Below the pieces are notes generated by a model. That model was not told the DNA's origin and searched no databases. It was given only the letters and a program-made list of their open reading frames with translations. Positions 9,861-17,979 of a stretch of DNA of 25,253 bases are shown in pieces (within the stretch, counting starts at the first letter, position 1; every line of letters begins with the position of its first letter). Made by a program: the position numbers and the translations under genes. Source of the DNA: Chara braunii (Eukaryota; Streptophyta; Charophyceae; Charales; Characeae); the NCBI GenBank assembly GCA_003427395.1, contig BFEA01000160.1:2430741-2455993 (forward strand), written 5' to 3'.

Positions 9861-10277
9861 AAAGAGGCTTTCGCACGGATGGAGGGTATGAGAGAAAGGG
9901 TAGAAATCATGATTGAGGAAGCGTTCAACAAGAAGGAGTGGATCAAGATGGGCCTGCCCCAAAAGAAGAGGAGGCAGGAGGACGAAGTCCTTGGTGTTAT
10001 GGTAGTAGAAAAGGAGTCAGAGGTCGAACTTGGTGCTAGCCTGCCCAAACGGAAAGAAGTGCGCCTAGACATGTCGGAAATCGCACTCGAGATCCCCGAT
10101 CTATTGCAACTCATCAAGGCCCTCAGATACCACAAGGTAGGGGTGGATTCGGCAGCCTTGGCCAAGTTCGAAAGAGGGGTGCAAAAGGGATATTGCCTGA
10201 ATGAGAAATTAGTTAGTATTCAACCACGAGTCATAGAGGCGACGGGGCCAATTCCGGATGTTCATTTTTTAGGATAA
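9861..10277 (+). pseudogene. Protease-RT connection segment ending at a -1 slippery site
   Basis: Same frame as the protease, open from after TGA 9858 to TAA 10275. It encodes a Glu/Lys-rich stretch (IEEAFNKKEWIKMGLPQKKRR) and then a likely helical domain (LDMSEIALEIPDLLQLI, then LAKFERGVQKGYC). It terminates two codons after TTT TTA. At that point the -1 frame is open and leads without a stop into RT. I recognise no catalytic motif. It sits where Ty3/gypsy pol proteins carry a poorly conserved spacer between protease and reverse transcriptase. The proximity of the stop to the heptamer argues that this frame is meant to end here. Confidence 0.6.
10265..10271 (+). promoter_or_regulatory. Candidate -1 programmed ribosomal frameshift heptamer T TTT TTA
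   Basis: In the upstream reading frame the codons are CAT TTT TTA GGA TAA, so T TTT TTA is in the exact X XXY YYZ phase. A -1 slip resumes at AGG 10271, in the open frame that continues into RT (RIKISEGSVRKYKPVG). The 0-frame stop is only two codons later. A weak possible stem, CCGGT with ACCGG, lies about 40-60 bases downstream. The alternative is loss of one T from an original T7. Confidence 0.5.
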
Positions 10278-10369
10278 AGATCTCGGAAGGAAGTGTTCGA
10301 AAGTACAAGCCGGTAGGGAAGAAAGCAAAACCGGTCTCGATCCTGCTAGAGACATCAAAGGAAGAGGCT

Positions 10370-13300
10370 ATGGAGAAGGAGGAAGAGGTCCTTCGAGTGA
10401 TCGGAGAAAGAAGGGCGACGGAGGGACATCGGATACCAGATGAGGTAGCGGGCACAATGAAGATAGGGATAGACGGGTTCTTAACGGAAGAAGAAAACCG
10501 CCTGATCAAAAGGACCTGCCAGGAATTTCATCTGGCGTTTGCCTTTAGTGATCACCAGAAGGGACGACTGAATGCGAAGTTGATCCCTCCGGTCAGAATC
10601 CACACGGTAGAACATGAGTGCTGGAATGACAAGGGGCCATCCTATGAATTTGGGATAGCGGGAGAGGTAACAGACCTCCTCCGAGCGAAGATGGACTCCT
10701 TCGTTGCGGAGCCTACAACATCGCCATATGGAAATCGGTGGTTCGTCTTTCGGAAGCCTAACAGGACACTAAGGTGGATTCAGGACCTGCAGAAGTTGAA
10801 TGCGGTAACCATCCGAGATGCTGACTCGCTACCTCAGGCTGACTTATTAGCAGAATCACACGCCGGTCGGAGCATTTACTCCCTGATAGATCTGTATTCA
10901 GGGTACGACCAGCTTCCATTGGATGTTCGGGACAGGCCATACACCGCTATGCACACCCCCGTAGGCCAGCTACAGATGCAGGTGACACCTATGGGATTCA
11001 CAAACGCGGTGGCCGAAGCGCAACGCAGGATGCTCGCCGTGGCCGGGGACATGTTCCCTGAAAAATGTGAACCTTACATCGATGACAATCCGATCAAATG
11101 CGCGCAGGAAAAGGACGAGACGGAAGTCCGGTCAGGGATCCGACGTTTTGTGTGGGACCACCTGCAAGACATCAAGGACTTACTCCGCTGGTTCCTAGTA
11201 TACAACATTATGGCTAGTGGACCAAAGAGTATCCTAGCAGTACCGGAGGTGACTATACTAGGATTTCGTTGCGGTGCTTACAACAGGAAGCCGGATCCGG
11301 CAAAGACCGACAAGATATCACAGTGGCCGACGCCACTGCGCACGACGACGGAGGTAAGGGCATTCCTAGGCGTGGTCGACTTTTGGAGGATCTTTATTAA
11401 GAACTTTGCCAAGATCGTTGAGCCTATCCGGGCTATGATCAGGGAAGAAGGAACCATGGATTTGACGGAGGAGCGGGAAGGAGCTGTCCAAAGACTCAAG
11501 GACATATTGACATCTGAGACAGTCGCTCTGTCCGCGCCTTGTTTTAATGACGAAGTGGGACGACCCTTCATCCTAGAGACAGATGGAGGACCTTTGGCTG
11601 TAGGAGGTGTATTGATCCAAGGGGATGGGGGAGGAAAAGAGAGGTCGATTAGGTTCGAAAGTAGAACCCTGAACTCCGCAGAACGGCGGTACTCGCAATT
11701 CAAGAAGGAAGTTCTGCATTGCCTTAAGACCTTTCAGGCCTACACATTTGGGAGGCGGTTCATCTTAAGGATCGACCCGACGAATGTCGCAGGGGCCCTA
11801 AAGAATTACAGGCCTATAGATCCGACGGTAGGGAGATGGGTAGGATTCATCTGGCAGTTCGATTACAAGATCGAACGGATTGCTGGAATCCGCAACAAGG
11901 CAGATGGACTGAGTCGGGTTTGCATCACTCCCGAAGGGATGGAGGATGCAGAGCCCATAGACACCTTTCTCGAATACGAAGGAGGAACTCTTGCGGTGGA
12001 CAACGAGATGATGAGCGGAGAATGCACATCGGGAGAACTATTGATCCAGACTTTGGATAAAGGGGCACCTGCCGTAGTAGCAGAACTTAGAGAAGGACCA
12101 GTTACCACTCGAGGACGCAGAGAAGAAAATGACTCATGGGGAGCGATAGTAGGACCGAAAGAGGAACTGATAGCAATGGCGGTCGAAGGGGGCCAGGAGG
12201 CAGTGATGAGCTTAGTGGAATCAAGGGAAAGGAAAGAGTTGCAACAAGTAGTAAATCAGATGCAGGAAGGAAAGGATGGGGGCAAGGAAGGAGATAAGTT
12301 TTTCTATGTCCAATCATACGAAGGGCTCTTTCGGGAGATCGGGTTGTTGTTGGTAGGAAACAAACAACCTACGAAAGTCAATATTAAGGCAAGAGAAGAA
12401 GCCGAAAGGTACGTCATAAGGGGCGGGCATTTGTTCCGGAGGGAGGAAGGTGTTATGCCCAGAAGGGTTGTGTGCGGAAGGTCTAGGCAAGTAAACGTTA
12501 TCCAGGCAATGCACGACGGGTTAGCTGGAGGTCATCGGTCTTCCAAAAGAACACTTGCAAAGATAACGCCGCTCTATTATTGGCCAGGCATGGCAGACAT
12601 GATCGCCATATACTGCCAGACTTGCCTCATTTGCCAAGAACGAAGCTCGGTACGAGTCTTCGAGCCGCTTAGACCAACGCGGGTGCTAGGGCCGGGACAT
12701 CTGGTCCACCTCGACCTTGCGGTCATGCCTGTATCAACGGATGGGTACAAGTATATCCTGGATGCGCGAGACAACTTGCGTGGGTTCGTAGAGGCAGTCG
12801 CCCTCAAGAAAAAGATAGGGAGAAGTGTGGCGGACTGGATAGAAGACTTCTACTTAAGGCACTCGTTCGTCAGGAGGTTTATAGCAGACAATGGGATGAA
12901 ATTTGTGAACCACGAAGTATTGGGGATGCTTAAGAGACTCTGCGTACCGATTAAACTCATCGAGCCGTATCACCCTGAGGCCAATGCACCAGTGGAAAGG
13001 GGGCACCGAACCTTGAAGAACACGATTGCAAAGCTCGCAGCAGACCATCTGGGGAACTGGCCTAAGTATCTTAAGCACGCTGTCTTCGCAGAGAATATGA
13101 CTCCTAAAAGGACAACAGGATGTATCCCGGCAGAGCTTTGGTACGGAAGAGAGATCGACTTTCCTGTGGAAGCCTTGGTACCTACCTGGAATAGGTTAGA
13201 TGATGATCCGCAAATTACCACTGAAGAGTTAATCGAGGAAACATGTCAACAAATCCTTAAGAATGAGGAGGTCGTGGAAGACATCGTCAGCCGGGTGCTG

Positions 13301-13537
13301 GACAGCAGAATGAGGGACAAAGCAAGATGGGACCACGTTAAGAATGTCAGAAAGGAGCCACTTCAGGTGGGGGAGATGGTACTGCTAAGGAACTCGGCAC
13401 TAGAAAGTACTTGGCCGGGACAGTTGGGAAAGAGATTCAAAGGCCCCTGCCGGGTCGCCAAGCGGGTGGGACTGAACACCTTCGAACTGGAAGATTTGGA
13501 TGGGACTGTATTGAAAGGGCCCTTCCCGGGGCAATGA
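10370..13537 (+). CDS. pol: pol: reverse transcriptase, RNase H and integrase of a Ty3/gypsy element (1055 aa from ATG)
   Basis: ATG 10370 is the first Met, but the frame is open from 10271 and was probably entered by frameshift. RT: FVFRKPNRTLRWIQDLQKLN, catalytic Asp 174 in LIDLYSGYDQ, and YIDD at residues 236-239, then the lineage segment GIRRFVWDHLQD and FLGVVDFWRIFIKNF. RNase H: Asp 405 in ETDGG, NSAERRYSQFKKEVL, Asp 512 in ADGLSR. Integrase: zinc site H715, H722, C752, C755 with YYWPGM, and a D782-D840-E876 core with exactly 35 residues between the last two. The end carries a GPY/F-like KGPCRVAKRVGLNTFEL block; no chromodomain is visible. TGA 13535 replaces a residue before LVRFLSRDPVKQWL, which stays open to TAA 13625, so the true C-terminus is probably about 29 residues longer. 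Integrase follows RNase H, the Ty3/gypsy order. All catalytic residues are present, unlike the damaged gag and PR. Confidence 0.93.
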   Translation: MEKEEEVLRVIGERRATEGHRIPDEVAGTMKIGIDGFLTEEENRLIKRTCQEFHLAFAFSDHQKGRLNAKLIPPVRIHTVEHECWNDKGPSYEFGIAGEVTDLLRAKMDSFVAEPTTSPYGNRWFVFRKPNRTLRWIQDLQKLNAVTIRDADSLPQADLLAESHAGRSIYSLIDLYSGYDQLPLDVRDRPYTAMHTPVGQLQMQVTPMGFTNAVAEAQRRMLAVAGDMFPEKCEPYIDDNPIKCAQEKDETEVRSGIRRFVWDHLQDIKDLLRWFLVYNIMASGPKSILAVPEVTILGFRCGAYNRKPDPAKTDKISQWPTPLRTTTEVRAFLGVVDFWRIFIKNFAKIVEPIRAMIREEGTMDLTEEREGAVQRLKDILTSETVALSAPCFNDEVGRPFILETDGGPLAVGGVLIQGDGGGKERSIRFESRTLNSAERRYSQFKKEVLHCLKTFQAYTFGRRFILRIDPTNVAGALKNYRPIDPTVGRWVGFIWQFDYKIERIAGIRNKADGLSRVCITPEGMEDAEPIDTFLEYEGGTLAVDNEMMSGECTSGELLIQTLDKGAPAVVAELREGPVTTRGRREENDSWGAIVGPKEELIAMAVEGGQEAVMSLVESRERKELQQVVNQMQEGKDGGKEGDKFFYVQSYEGLFREIGLLLVGNKQPTKVNIKAREEAERYVIRGGHLFRREEGVMPRRVVCGRSRQVNVIQAMHDGLAGGHRSSKRTLAKITPLYYWPGMADMIAIYCQTCLICQERSSVRVFEPLRPTRVLGPGHLVHLDLAVMPVSTDGYKYILDARDNLRGFVEAVALKKKIGRSVADWIEDFYLRHSFVRRFIADNGMKFVNHEVLGMLKRLCVPIKLIEPYHPEANAPVERGHRTLKNTIAKLAADHLGNWPKYLKHAVFAENMTPKRTTGCIPAELWYGREIDFPVEALVPTWNRLDDDPQITTEELIEETCQQILKNEEVVEDIVSRVLDSRMRDKARWDHVKNVRKEPLQVGEMVLLRNSALESTWPGQLGKRFKGPCRVAKRVGLNTFELEDLDGTVLKGPFPGQ

Positions 13538-13627
13538 CTGGTCAGGTTTCTAAGTCGGGACCCAGTGAAACAATGGCTTCAGGAGGCCGAAGATAAGGAA
13601 ACAGAAGAGCCACAAGCTAAAGACTAA

Positions 13628-13850
13628 CCACAGCCTTGCTCACACTATGGTTTGTCTCTGACCTTGTTCGTGGGACTGTCATTTTTTTTTGGGACTGGTG
13701 CTTTGGCTTGGACTGACTGAGGTTGAAAGGTAGCATGACTTGGGGGTTGCAATATCTGGCTTGTGTGAGAACGAGAAGGGATGTTTGGGGCATTGTACCA
13801 TAGTTTTTGACAGGAAAAATATGGGGCCATCACAAACAACGCATTCGCAT
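13628..13850. other. Spacer after pol, no gene seen
   Basis: AT-richer DNA between the end of the pol extension and ORF3. No open frame of interest. It includes a run of T at 13681-13690. Confidence 0.5.
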
Positions 13851-13851
13851 G

Positions 13852-13858
13852 TATAAAG
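13852..13858 (+). promoter_or_regulatory. TATA-box-like TATAAAG upstream of ORF3
   Basis: TATAAAG lies about 145 bases upstream of the ORF3 ATG, a distance that would allow an internal promoter with a leader near 100 bases. A competing view is that ORF3 is expressed by splicing to the acceptor-like ttgttttgttatatag ending at 13967. Confidence 0.3.
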
Positions 13859-13997
13859 AGGGCGTGATGCGAGGGATACTGGGTGCATTTTGGGAATGTC
13901 TACCGGCCTAAGGGGGGGGGAGGCGTAAGTGTATGAGGGACATTGCGGGTGTTGTTTTGTTATATAGGGCTTGGGAGTAAAACGAGAAAAGATAAAA

Positions 13998-14912
13998 ATG
14001 GAAATCGGCAACGAGAACGGCAGCGGGGTAATCAACAGGCTTACCGGAGGGGAAGAAGTTGGACCAAGCCGAGGGAGGAGGACAGCGAAGAGAAAATTGT
14101 ACATTGGGCTCATGGGCGGGCCAATGGTAGGCAGGGGTGGAAAAAAATGTTTGTGTAGGAAACCCTCACCCCTCCGCAAGGGAGAAGGTATAGAAATATC
14201 ATCTGACAATGAGGGCGAAAAGAGAAGGGTAAATGTGGAAGAAGGAGGCAACACAGAAATGGGAGATAAGGCTCGGGTCTCTAACGAGGAAGGGGCCAAT
14301 AGGGGCGAACGGCGTGAGACTTGGCATGGGGAAAGCGAGGGGGGACAAGGTATGCATGACGAACGTGAGGAGGACGAGGAGAAAAGGGAGAGCCCGCTTG
14401 AAGGACAAAGCGGTCACGGCAGTTGCGAGGGGTATGGGACGGGGACAAAGATCCCTTTTACCTACGATCCAAAGAACCTTGCTGGTGGTTATAGCCCCAT
14501 ACAGACTGAAGACGAGGGGGACGAGGAGGAGGATGTGCGAGAAGTTATAGAAATCAGCAGCGGGGACGAGATGGATGAAATCTCAAGGCCTAGGGAAGAG
14601 GGGCGGCCTCCGATGCACCAGCCAGGCGATGGGGCTTTCAGATGGGAGGACGAGTTCGGGCCAACGCCCAGTCATTGGTTTCAGCAATGGACCAATGTAA
14701 TCAGGCACGAATGGATTATCAAGACTCGGGCACTCGCAAGGGCAGGGGTGGAAGCCACACCACTGGATTTTTTCAACGAGGCTGGGTTGCATAAAATTGT
14801 AAGGATGAAAAGAGAGATCGAGACCTACGGCCTGGGGGTTAGGAAGCCTGCCGAGGAACGGAGTGGACAAGGAACTAGGCGAGACGAGGCGCAAGGCAGT
14901 AATAGGAACTAG
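13998..14912 (+). CDS. ORF3: acidic, low-complexity protein with two SUMO-interaction-like motifs (304 aa)
   Basis: The first ATG in frame is 13998 (aaaATGg); the open frame extends slightly further upstream without an ATG. I do not recognise a family. The N-terminal two-thirds is hydrophilic, Gly/Glu/Lys/Arg-rich and probably disordered. It contains GIEISSDNEGE at about residues 64-74 and VIEISSGDEMDE at about 183-195; both fit a hydrophobic core followed by Ser and acidic residues, the SUMO-interaction motif pattern. The last 90 or so residues look folded: FRWEDEFGPTPSHWFQQW, IRHEWIIKTRALARAGVEA, TPLDFFNEAGLHKIV. It occupies the place of env in retroviruses but has no signal peptide, transmembrane helix or cysteine pattern, so it is not an envelope. 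It may be a nuclear accessory protein. A possible further exon lies at 14957-15043. Confidence 0.55.
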   Translation: MEIGNENGSGVINRLTGGEEVGPSRGRRTAKRKLYIGLMGGPMVGRGGKKCLCRKPSPLRKGEGIEISSDNEGEKRRVNVEEGGNTEMGDKARVSNEEGANRGERRETWHGESEGGQGMHDEREEDEEKRESPLEGQSGHGSCEGYGTGTKIPFTYDPKNLAGGYSPIQTEDEGDEEEDVREVIEISSGDEMDEISRPREEGRPPMHQPGDGAFRWEDEFGPTPSHWFQQWTNVIRHEWIIKTRALARAGVEATPLDFFNEAGLHKIVRMKREIETYGLGVRKPAEERSGQGTRRDEAQGSNRN

Positions 14913-14937
14913 GTGTTGGCTTAGCATTGAAAATGAT

Positions 14938-15043
14938 CGCTGCTTTTTGTCTGCAGAGATATGAGAATGACGAGAACGTGTATAATATGGGCAAACTTGC
15001 TGAGGAAGTGAAAAGAGAGTCAGCTAAGGCTGTGTCACGCTAA
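14938..15043 (+). other. Acceptor-like site and possible terminal exon after ORF3
   Basis: gctttttgtctgcag (AG at 14955-14956) is a strong 3' splice-site candidate. Directly after it, the frame starting at 14957 encodes RYENDENVYNMGKLAEEVKR and eight more residues before TAA 15041. The charged, helix-like composition resembles the end of ORF3. No clear matching donor was found inside ORF3: its own stop is followed by GGTGTT, but the TAG would precede the junction. Could also be a chance site. Confidence 0.3.
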
Positions 15044-15477
15044 AGTAGAAGATAGTTGTTGAGGCTACTTTTGGATGAGCTACCTTGGGTACCTAAAACA
15101 AAGACATGGGAATTGGGATGAGACCAATTGGGAGAGGGCGTATTGTGTATTTTGGATGGAACAAGGATTATGTTTTTGAGAGAGGAAAACCTTGAGTACG
15201 GATTGAAGAGCAAACCATGGCATTGAATGATTGGTCGAGTACAAGAGAGGTTAGGGAACCTATGGGTTAAGGGGCGTGAAGAACACTCCTTCCCTAGGAG
15301 CCTAATCCAACTGAGTCATGAATAAGACTGAGAATAGCCGAAACCTGAGAGATCAGGAAGAGTGAAAATGGAAGGGGCGTTTTTGTCTTTTGTTATGGAT
15401 GAACGGTCGGGTGGGTTAGTGCTGCTTGGGGTCGCGAGCCCCAACTCGAGTGTTAGACGCTAAGTCGAGTGTACACA
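15044..15477. other. Non-coding, nothing recognised
   Basis: No open frame with recognisable content and no repeat. It may be the start of a long 3' untranslated region of the element. Confidence 0.5.
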
Positions 15478-15563
15478 ATGGATGGTACATTACTGTGAGA
15501 AATGAAATGGATGGTACATTACTGTGAGAAATGAAATGGATGGTACATTACTGTGAGAAATGG
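15478..15563 (+). repeat. 29-bp tandem repeat, three copies
   Basis: ATGGATGGTACATTACTGTG begins at 15478, 15507 and 15536, giving a 29-bp period with near identity. The high identity suggests a recent amplification. Confidence 0.95.
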
Positions 15564-15664
15564 AAGGAAGAGAACAACACGCAAAAGATGAGATGACCAC
15601 CTTCTAACCTCCAAGACAGAAATGAGATCCGTAACCTCGAGGCCCACCCCCTCGGGCACTAACA

Positions 15665-15823
15665 TTGAGAATGAAAAAGAATGGCCCTAACCAGGCTGTT
15701 CGACTTGAGAATGGAAAGGAATGACCCTAACCAGGCTGTTCGACTTGAGAATGAAAAAGAATGACCCTAACCAGGCTGTTCGACTTGAGAATAGATAAGA
15801 ACGACCCTAACCGAGTTGTTCGG
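15665..15823 (+). repeat. 40-bp tandem repeat, four copies
   Basis: Copies start at 15665, 15705, 15745 and 15785, each with TTGAGAAT followed by GACCCTAACC and GCTGTTCGAC; the last copy is diverged (CCGAGTTGTTCG). Confidence 0.95.
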
Positions 15824-15889
15824 GAATGGCACCTAACAAGGGTCATTCCTTTTGAAATAGGCACTGGGGTCCCTTGCATATTGGATTAA

Positions 15890-15931
15890 GAAAGGTTGAT
15901 TGAGAAAGGTTGATTGAGAAAGGCTGATTGA
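15890..15931 (+). repeat. 14-bp tandem repeat, three copies
   Basis: GAAAGGTTGATTGA starts at 15890, 15904 and 15918 (the third with C for T). Confidence 0.85.
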
Positions 15932-15947
15932 GAATGTGTTGGAATGA

Positions 15948-16085
15948 GAGAGATGGAAAGGTCGGTGGGACGGTCATTGAAATAGCCAATGGGATGAGAG
16001 AAATGGAAAAGGTCGGTGGGTCGGTCGTTGAAATAGCCAATGAGTTGAATGGAGGAAATGGAAAAGGTCGGTGGGTCGGCCACTT
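15948..16085 (+). repeat. 51-55-bp tandem repeat, three copies
   Basis: GGTCGGTGGG followed by CGGTC..TGAAATAGCCAATG recurs with GGTCGG at 15960, 16011 and 16066. The resulting open frames on both strands are artefacts of the repeat. Confidence 0.85.
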
Positions 16086-16089
16086 AAAA

Positions 16090-17279
16090 TTGCAAAGGGG
16101 GCGGAAGGAAAATGCGAAAGAGAAGGACAAGATAAAGAATGCAGAGCCTTAAAGCCGAGAAGGGCAGGGACCGTTGGGACGGTCACAGAAATTGGGTGTT
16201 AAGGAATGAGAAAATTGAGGATTGAGTAAGCAGAAGGGTTAGTCTTGAGAATGGCTATTGAGAGAATGACCGTCAGACTGGCCATGGGGATGACCTTGTT
16301 GATAGGAGGCTGTCAGACCAGCCATGAGAATCAGCCTTGGAAGTAGCACTGGATTGAATGATTGAGGATTGAATATTGCATTGCATAGGCAGGGGACCCT
16401 AGGCAACTTGAAATGGACTTGGAAATAGCATTGAAATGGATTTTCTCTTTTCCTAGTCTTTGGCCTCATCAGGAGGGGGATACCGGTGCTCGCACCGCGA
16501 CCCCATATATCCCTGTAAGGGAAAAAGTCTCAGCGCAACCTGTTCCTCTTGTAAGGGGATGAGGGTTAAAGGACCAAGGCACCTACCACTTGGATCGGTG
16601 CGGGACGTCCGGAATTGACCCCGACAACGAGCTCTAGTCGGAAAGTTCAAATTGCGCATCGGGTTGAACGCCTAAACGTCAAAGAGTGAGGGAACCAAAT
16701 GGGCAAGAGAGCCATTCTTTTTTTTCTAGTCTCTTTTGTTCTCCCCAACCACATGCCATGTCGTTGAGGGGTGGCATTGCCGCTTGGAATGGATCACGGC
16801 GGCTCGCGTTAAGTTGAGCAGCATTGTCCAGAAGGGAGGAGTTGGGCGTGGTACCGGGTGGAAGCCACAACCACCACGGGGCGAGTGACACCGCCCCGCC
16901 GGGGCATTACAACCACTTCGGGACTAATTGCGAGGTCTTCGTAACTGCACTCGTGGACTAATTGAGAGTCCCAACTCTTTTGAAAGGAAGAGGTCGGATC
17001 CAAAAAATTACCACTCGGGAGGAAAAATTCGCGAGGAAGCCCTTACGGCAAGACGGGGTCCTGGGAGGCTTGGACTGGACCTGCCTTCCAGATGTGAGGA
17101 GGTACCTCAGTAATGGCGTCCGTCTCGTAAGCAGCAAAAGGTCGGACGGAGTGAGGGGATGAGGTGAGTTATCAGCAGGGGGAGGACTGATCACCCTTCC
17201 TTTTTGGGGTTGATGGGCCGGCATCCGCCTACTCGTTGGTGGGCCAAAGGTTGCGTACCTCCGAGTGAGAACTAGTTGT
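16090..17279. other. Non-coding, nothing recognised apart from short local repeats
   Basis: No supportable gene. It includes a GTCAGAC-type short duplication at 16270-16325 and two CTAATTG-containing blocks near 16920-16965. It leads into the polypurine junction at 17280 and so is probably untranslated element DNA. Confidence 0.45.
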
Positions 17280-17316
17280 GCGATGGGGACATCGCATTTT
17301 GAGTGGGGGGAAGGTG
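17280..17316 (+). other. Hairpin plus polypurine tract, element 3' junction 1
   Basis: GCGATG-GGGA-CATCGC (17280-17295) is a perfect 6-bp stem with a 4-base loop. It is followed by the purine tract GAGTGGGGGGAAGG (17301-17314) and then TGTGTC, a typical LTR start. The arrangement is the same as at 18805-18838. In Ty3/gypsy elements the polypurine tract primes plus-strand DNA and borders the 3' LTR. No LTR end or target duplication could be placed. Confidence 0.6.
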
Positions 17317-17364
17317 TGTCATCTACCAAAGAAAAAGCGTGCAAAAGAGAAGGGTACCATGAGC

Positions 17365-17640
17365 GTAAGAATGAATGAGTAATCGACTTTGCGCAGGCTT
17401 GATAAAAAATCTGGCAAGATGTCCAGAAGAAAAGAATGAATGAGTAATTAACGTTGCACGAGCTTGAGAAAAAGGTCTGGCAAGATGTCCAGAAGAGAAG
17501 AATGGATGACTAATTGACTTTGTGCAGGCTTGAGAAAAGGTCTGGCAAGATGTCAAAAAGAGAAATGGGTGAGAAATTGACGTTGCATGAGCTTGAGAAA
17601 AGGCCTGGCAAGCGACTTGTGTGATTGATTTGGCATAAGC
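17365..17640 (+). repeat. About 65-bp tandem repeat, four copies
   Basis: Units begin ATGAATGAGTAAT at 17371, 17436, 17502 and (diverged) 17565, each continuing GAC/ACGTTG..GAGCTTGAGAAAA and CTGGCAAGATGTC. Confidence 0.9.
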
Positions 17641-17690
17641 TTGAAAATGGGCCAAGTAAAACGTCTGGAAAAAAAAAGACTCGTATGATG

Positions 17691-17936
17691 GACTATGTAT
17701 GGATCTGAAAGAAAGACTGGCAGGCTGGGAAACAGATGAGCATTTGGGTTGCATGACTCTGAGAAAAAGGTCTGACAAGGTGTCTGAAAGAGAGATGCAC
17801 AAGGGATGAACTGGACTATGTATGGATCTGAGAGAAAGACCGGCAGACTGAGAAACAGATGAGCATTTGGGTTGCATGAGTCTGAGAAAAAGGTCTGACA
17901 AGGTGTCTGAAAGACAGATCACAAGGGATGAACTGG
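17691..17936 (+). repeat. 123-bp tandem repeat, two copies
   Basis: GACTATGTATGGATCTGA starts at 17691 and 17814. The two copies are about 93 percent identical by eye. The half-unit CTGAGAAAAAGGTCTG links it to the 65-bp array before it, so the 123-bp unit looks like a higher-order dimer. Confidence 0.9.
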
Positions 17937-17979
17937 GCAGCATGCATGAAAAAGTTAAAAATAAGCAAGAAACAAGAAA

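Noticed and set aside
4110-13537. Reassignment of UGA to tryptophan
   Set aside because: TGG is used freely in pol and the paralogs, TAG stops occur as well, and pol is intact in the standard code; mutation damage explains the pattern better.
13430-13627. Chromodomain at the integrase C-terminus
   Set aside because: After the GPY/F-like block only about 30-60 residues remain, without the aromatic cage pattern.
13998-14912. Envelope-like ORF3
   Set aside because: No signal peptide, membrane helix, furin-type site or cysteine pattern.
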